NCBI GenBank assembly: GCA_024641835.1
Contig: JAHECH010000210.1
Span: forward strand, 1 to 7,267
From: Deltaproteobacteria bacterium
Lineage (GTDB): Bacteria > Desulfobacterota > DSM-4660 > Desulfatiglandales > HGW-15
Length of the DNA: 7,267 nt
Direction of reading: 5' to 3'
This document shows, in pieces, positions 5,022 to 7,267 of the stretch. A model generated the notes under the pieces. It saw nothing but the letters and a program-made list of their open reading frames with translations. It made no database searches and was not told where the DNA came from. Made by a program: the position numbers and the translations under genes. The first letter of the stretch is position 1. Each line of letters starts with the position of its first letter.

Positions 5022-7267
5022 ATGAAACGGCTCTACAGGTTTATTTCAGCTGCTCTGTTGTTGCTTCTGCTGGCACTGCCAGTGTATGCAGCAGAGCCAG
5101 GAGAGACGAAGCGGATTCTGGTCCTTTACAGCGAAGAGAATGGTCATCCGGCTCATGAGGAGACCGAGCGAGGGATCCGCGAGGTCTTCAGCTCGAATAA
5201 AGAGTTCGACGTTCACCTTTACAGCGAGTACCTGGATGTGTCCCGCTTTGGAGGCCTCTCCTATGCTCGCGTTACGGCTGATTACTTACGCCGCAAGTAC
5301 TCCGGGATGAAGATCCACGCCATCATCGCCGTGTATCCGTTTGCGGTAGACTTCTTGCTGGCTGAGAGGCTCACACTTTTCCCAGAGGTGCCGATCATAG
5401 CCGCTGAGATCAGCAAGAGTTACGCACAGAAGCTTGATCGCTCTCCGGAGCGCCGCTTTGTGACCGGCACCATCATGGGAGACGACATCACCGGTTTGAT
5501 GGATGTTGCCTTCCGCCTGAGACCCAAAACGAAGCGCATCGCCCTGGTTGGAGGCACTGGGCCCACCGACGCCCACACCGAAGAGGTTTTCCGCATGGGT
5601 TTCAGGGCCTATGAGGGAAAGATCGATTTGATCGATCTGACGAAGCTTTCCATGGAGGAAACACTCTCTCGGGTGGGCTCCCTCCCGCCTGACGCTCTGG
5701 TCTTTTATTCGAGCATTTTCAGGGATGGGACCGGCAAGCCTTTCGTGCCACGCGAGGCGGTCTCGCTCGTTTCCCGGGCGGCGACAGTACCCGTGTTCGG
5801 CCTCTACGAAACCCTTCTGGGCTTTGGCATCGTGGGCGGCCGATTGGTGAGCATAGAAAAATATGGAAGACAAGCAGCCGATTTGGCACTTCGTATTATG
5901 GGGGGTGCATCGCCGTCTTCCATCCCCTTTATCGAAGGGCAGGCGTACGTCAGCGCTTACGACTGGCGGCAGCTCAGACGCTGGAATTTGAGCGTAGATG
6001 CCTTGCCGAAGGGGAGCATCGTCATAAACAGGGAGTTCACGCTTTGGGACTTCAGGTATTACGTCATAGGCGCCCTGGCCTTTATCATAGCGCAGTCGTT
6101 CCTGATTTTTGTGCTATTTCTGCAGAAACGGCGGATGAGATCAACCGAGGAGTTCCTGTGGAAAGCTGAAGAAAAGTATCGAAGCATTTTCGAGGGCGCT
6201 CTGGAGGGTATCTTTGAAACATCGCCACAGGGGCAATTCCTGACTGCCAACCCTGCCTTGGCGATGATGTTAGGCTATGATTCGATTGACGATTTTACAT
6301 CCTCAGTCAGAGACGCGGCGAAACAGATATGGGTAAACCCGGATGAGCGGGCGGATTATGCTCGGCTGCTTGAGAAACAAAATACCGTCTTCGGGTTGGA
6401 ACGCCAGTTCTGGCGTAAGGATAGAACGAAAATCTGGGTGTCGCTCAGTGCCAGGCGTGTGTGTGGGCCGGATGGGAAAACGCTCTCTTATTCAGGCTTC
6501 GTAGAAGACATCACCGAGCGCAAGCGGGCGCAAGAAGCCCTGCAAAATTCAGAAGAGAAGTTCCGGCAATTCTTCAAGAATACCCCTGACTACTGCTATA
6601 TCATTTCAACGGAGGGGAAAATTCTTCACATAAATGAATCGGCCTTAGAAACCCTTGGGTACAAGCGAGAGGAACTCGTCGGCCAGCCCCTGGCGAGGAT
6701 CTATGCACCTGAGTCCCTGGCCAAGATGGCAGACCTCTTCGCCCGGTGGAAAGAGGGTGGGCAGATCCGAGACGAGGAAGCGGTGATCGTCACCAGGAAG
6801 GGCGAGAGACGCATTGTTGTTCTAAACGTCGGCGCTGTGAAGGATAAAGACGGAACGATTCTGCATTCGACATCGGTGCAGACGGATATCACCGAGCGCA
6901 GGCGGTCGCAGGAGGCCCTGGAAGATCGCCTGCGGTTTGAACGATTGATGTCGGACCTCTCCGCCAGGTTCGTGAACGTTCCTCCTGAGCATGTCGACCT
7001 GGAAATGGAGCAGGCACTCCATCAGATTCTTGAATTTTTTCAGGTCGACAGCTGTTATCTGGTGCGGGTCCCGCATGGCCAGACCACATGGCAGATCACC
7101 CATGCCGCCTGGGCAGAGGGAATCTCTCCATTGCCGACAAAGACTGATCTTCCAACCGCGTTGTTCCCCTGGGTTTACAAGAAAGTGATAGAGCAGCGCG
7201 AACTTCTGTATTTTACGACGCTTGGAGATCTATCGACCGAAGCGAGTATCGACAAGCAAACATACCA
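5022..7267 (+). CDS. Membrane sensor: ABC_sub_bind-like periplasmic domain, PAS-PAS-GAF (3' end outside window)
   Basis: One uninterrupted frame runs from an ATG with a good ribosome-binding site to the window edge (748 codons, no stop). Residues 1-23 or 24 form a signal peptide or anchor (LLLLLLALPVYA). Residues 30-340 resemble the uncharacterised ABC-type substrate-binding fold (ABC_sub_bind, PF04392-like) that occurs fused to sensors: KRILVLYSEENGHPAHEETERGI, a YLRRKYSGMKIHAIIAVYP segment, RRFVTGTIMGDDITG and VPVFGLYETLLGFGIVGGRLVS. A membrane helix (about 347-367) is followed by basic residues (QKRRMR). PAS 1 spans about 385-500, ending DITERKRAQEAL. PAS 2 spans about 513-626, ending DITERRRSQEAL. 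A GAF-like domain starts near 639 (FERLMSDLSARFVNVPP) and is cut by the edge. The protein probably senses a periplasmic ligand plus a cytoplasmic signal. The output could be a histidine kinase or a sigma-54 AAA+ domain, since both follow this GAF type. The ligand is unknown. Confidence 0.93.
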   Translation, partial: MKRLYRFISAALLLLLLALPVYAAEPGETKRILVLYSEENGHPAHEETERGIREVFSSNKEFDVHLYSEYLDVSRFGGLSYARVTADYLRRKYSGMKIHAIIAVYPFAVDFLLAERLTLFPEVPIIAAEISKSYAQKLDRSPERRFVTGTIMGDDITGLMDVAFRLRPKTKRIALVGGTGPTDAHTEEVFRMGFRAYEGKIDLIDLTKLSMEETLSRVGSLPPDALVFYSSIFRDGTGKPFVPREAVSLVSRAATVPVFGLYETLLGFGIVGGRLVSIEKYGRQAADLALRIMGGASPSSIPFIEGQAYVSAYDWRQLRRWNLSVDALPKGSIVINREFTLWDFRYYVIGALAFIIAQSFLIFVLFLQKRRMRSTEEFLWKAEEKYRSIFEGALEGIFETSPQGQFLTANPALAMMLGYDSIDDFTSSVRDAAKQIWVNPDERADYARLLEKQNTVFGLERQFWRKDRTKIWVSLSARRVCGPDGKTLSYSGFVEDITERKRAQEALQNSEEKFRQFFKNTPDYCYIISTEGKILHINESALETLGYKREELVGQPLARIYAPESLAKMADLFARWKEGGQIRDEEAVIVTRKGERRIVVLNVGAVKDKDGTILHSTSVQTDITERRRSQEALEDRLRFERLMSDLSARFVNVPPEHVDLEMEQALHQILEFFQVDSCYLVRVPHGQTTWQITHAAWAEGISPLPTKTDLPTALFPWVYKKVIEQRELLYFTTLGDLSTEASIDKQTY

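Noticed and set aside
5286..5873. A 195-codon antisense open frame on the minus strand
   Set aside because: It lies wholly within the sensor gene's conserved binding-domain region, its product has no recognisable domain, and the plus-strand frame is clearly the coding one.

Overview
The window looks like chromosomal DNA of an anaerobic, Gram-negative bacterium. The best guess is a Desulfobacterota (deltaproteobacterial) lineage of the Syntrophobacter/Syntrophus/Desulfo- type. The reasons are a class III (oxygen-sensitive) ribonucleotide reductase with a NrdG2-type activase, a quinol-oxidising cytochrome b of the kind common in that group, and a large periplasmic-binding/PAS/PAS/GAF sensor. 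This taxonomic call is inference from gene types, not from any search.

Layout. (1) 1-2079, plus strand: the 3' part of nrdD, which begins before the window, overlaps nrdG by ATGA, giving a tight operon for anaerobic dNTP synthesis and its radical-SAM activase. (2) 2080-2254: an intergenic region between convergent genes, packed with small perfect hairpins. Three of them follow the same CCTCAA hexamer. (3) 2255-3169, minus strand: a znuA-type periplasmic zinc-binding protein with no transporter partners in view. (4) 3170-3359: a divergent intergenic region with an A+T-rich core and a possible 19-codon ORF overlapping the next start. (5) 3360-4444, plus strand: a cytochrome b gene that appears doubly broken. 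It has an in-frame internal deletion that joins helix D directly to a late helix, removing the last heme ligand and the Qo (PEWY-type) region, and then a frameshift near 4150. (6) 4491-4895: the C-terminal half of a DUF4239 (bestrophin-like) membrane protein without its N-terminal half. (7) 5022-7267: a large sensor protein, open to the right edge, with a signal peptide, an ABC_sub_bind-like periplasmic domain, one membrane segment, two PAS domains and the start of a GAF domain. Its output domain lies outside the window.

No undescribed system can be demonstrated. The most notable features are the decayed or deleted block at 3360-4895, between intact genes on both sides, and the hairpin cluster at 2113-2217. 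The block could be genuine gene erosion or an assembly or sequencing fault. The nrdDG pair, the znuA-like gene and the sensor appear intact as far as they can be seen.
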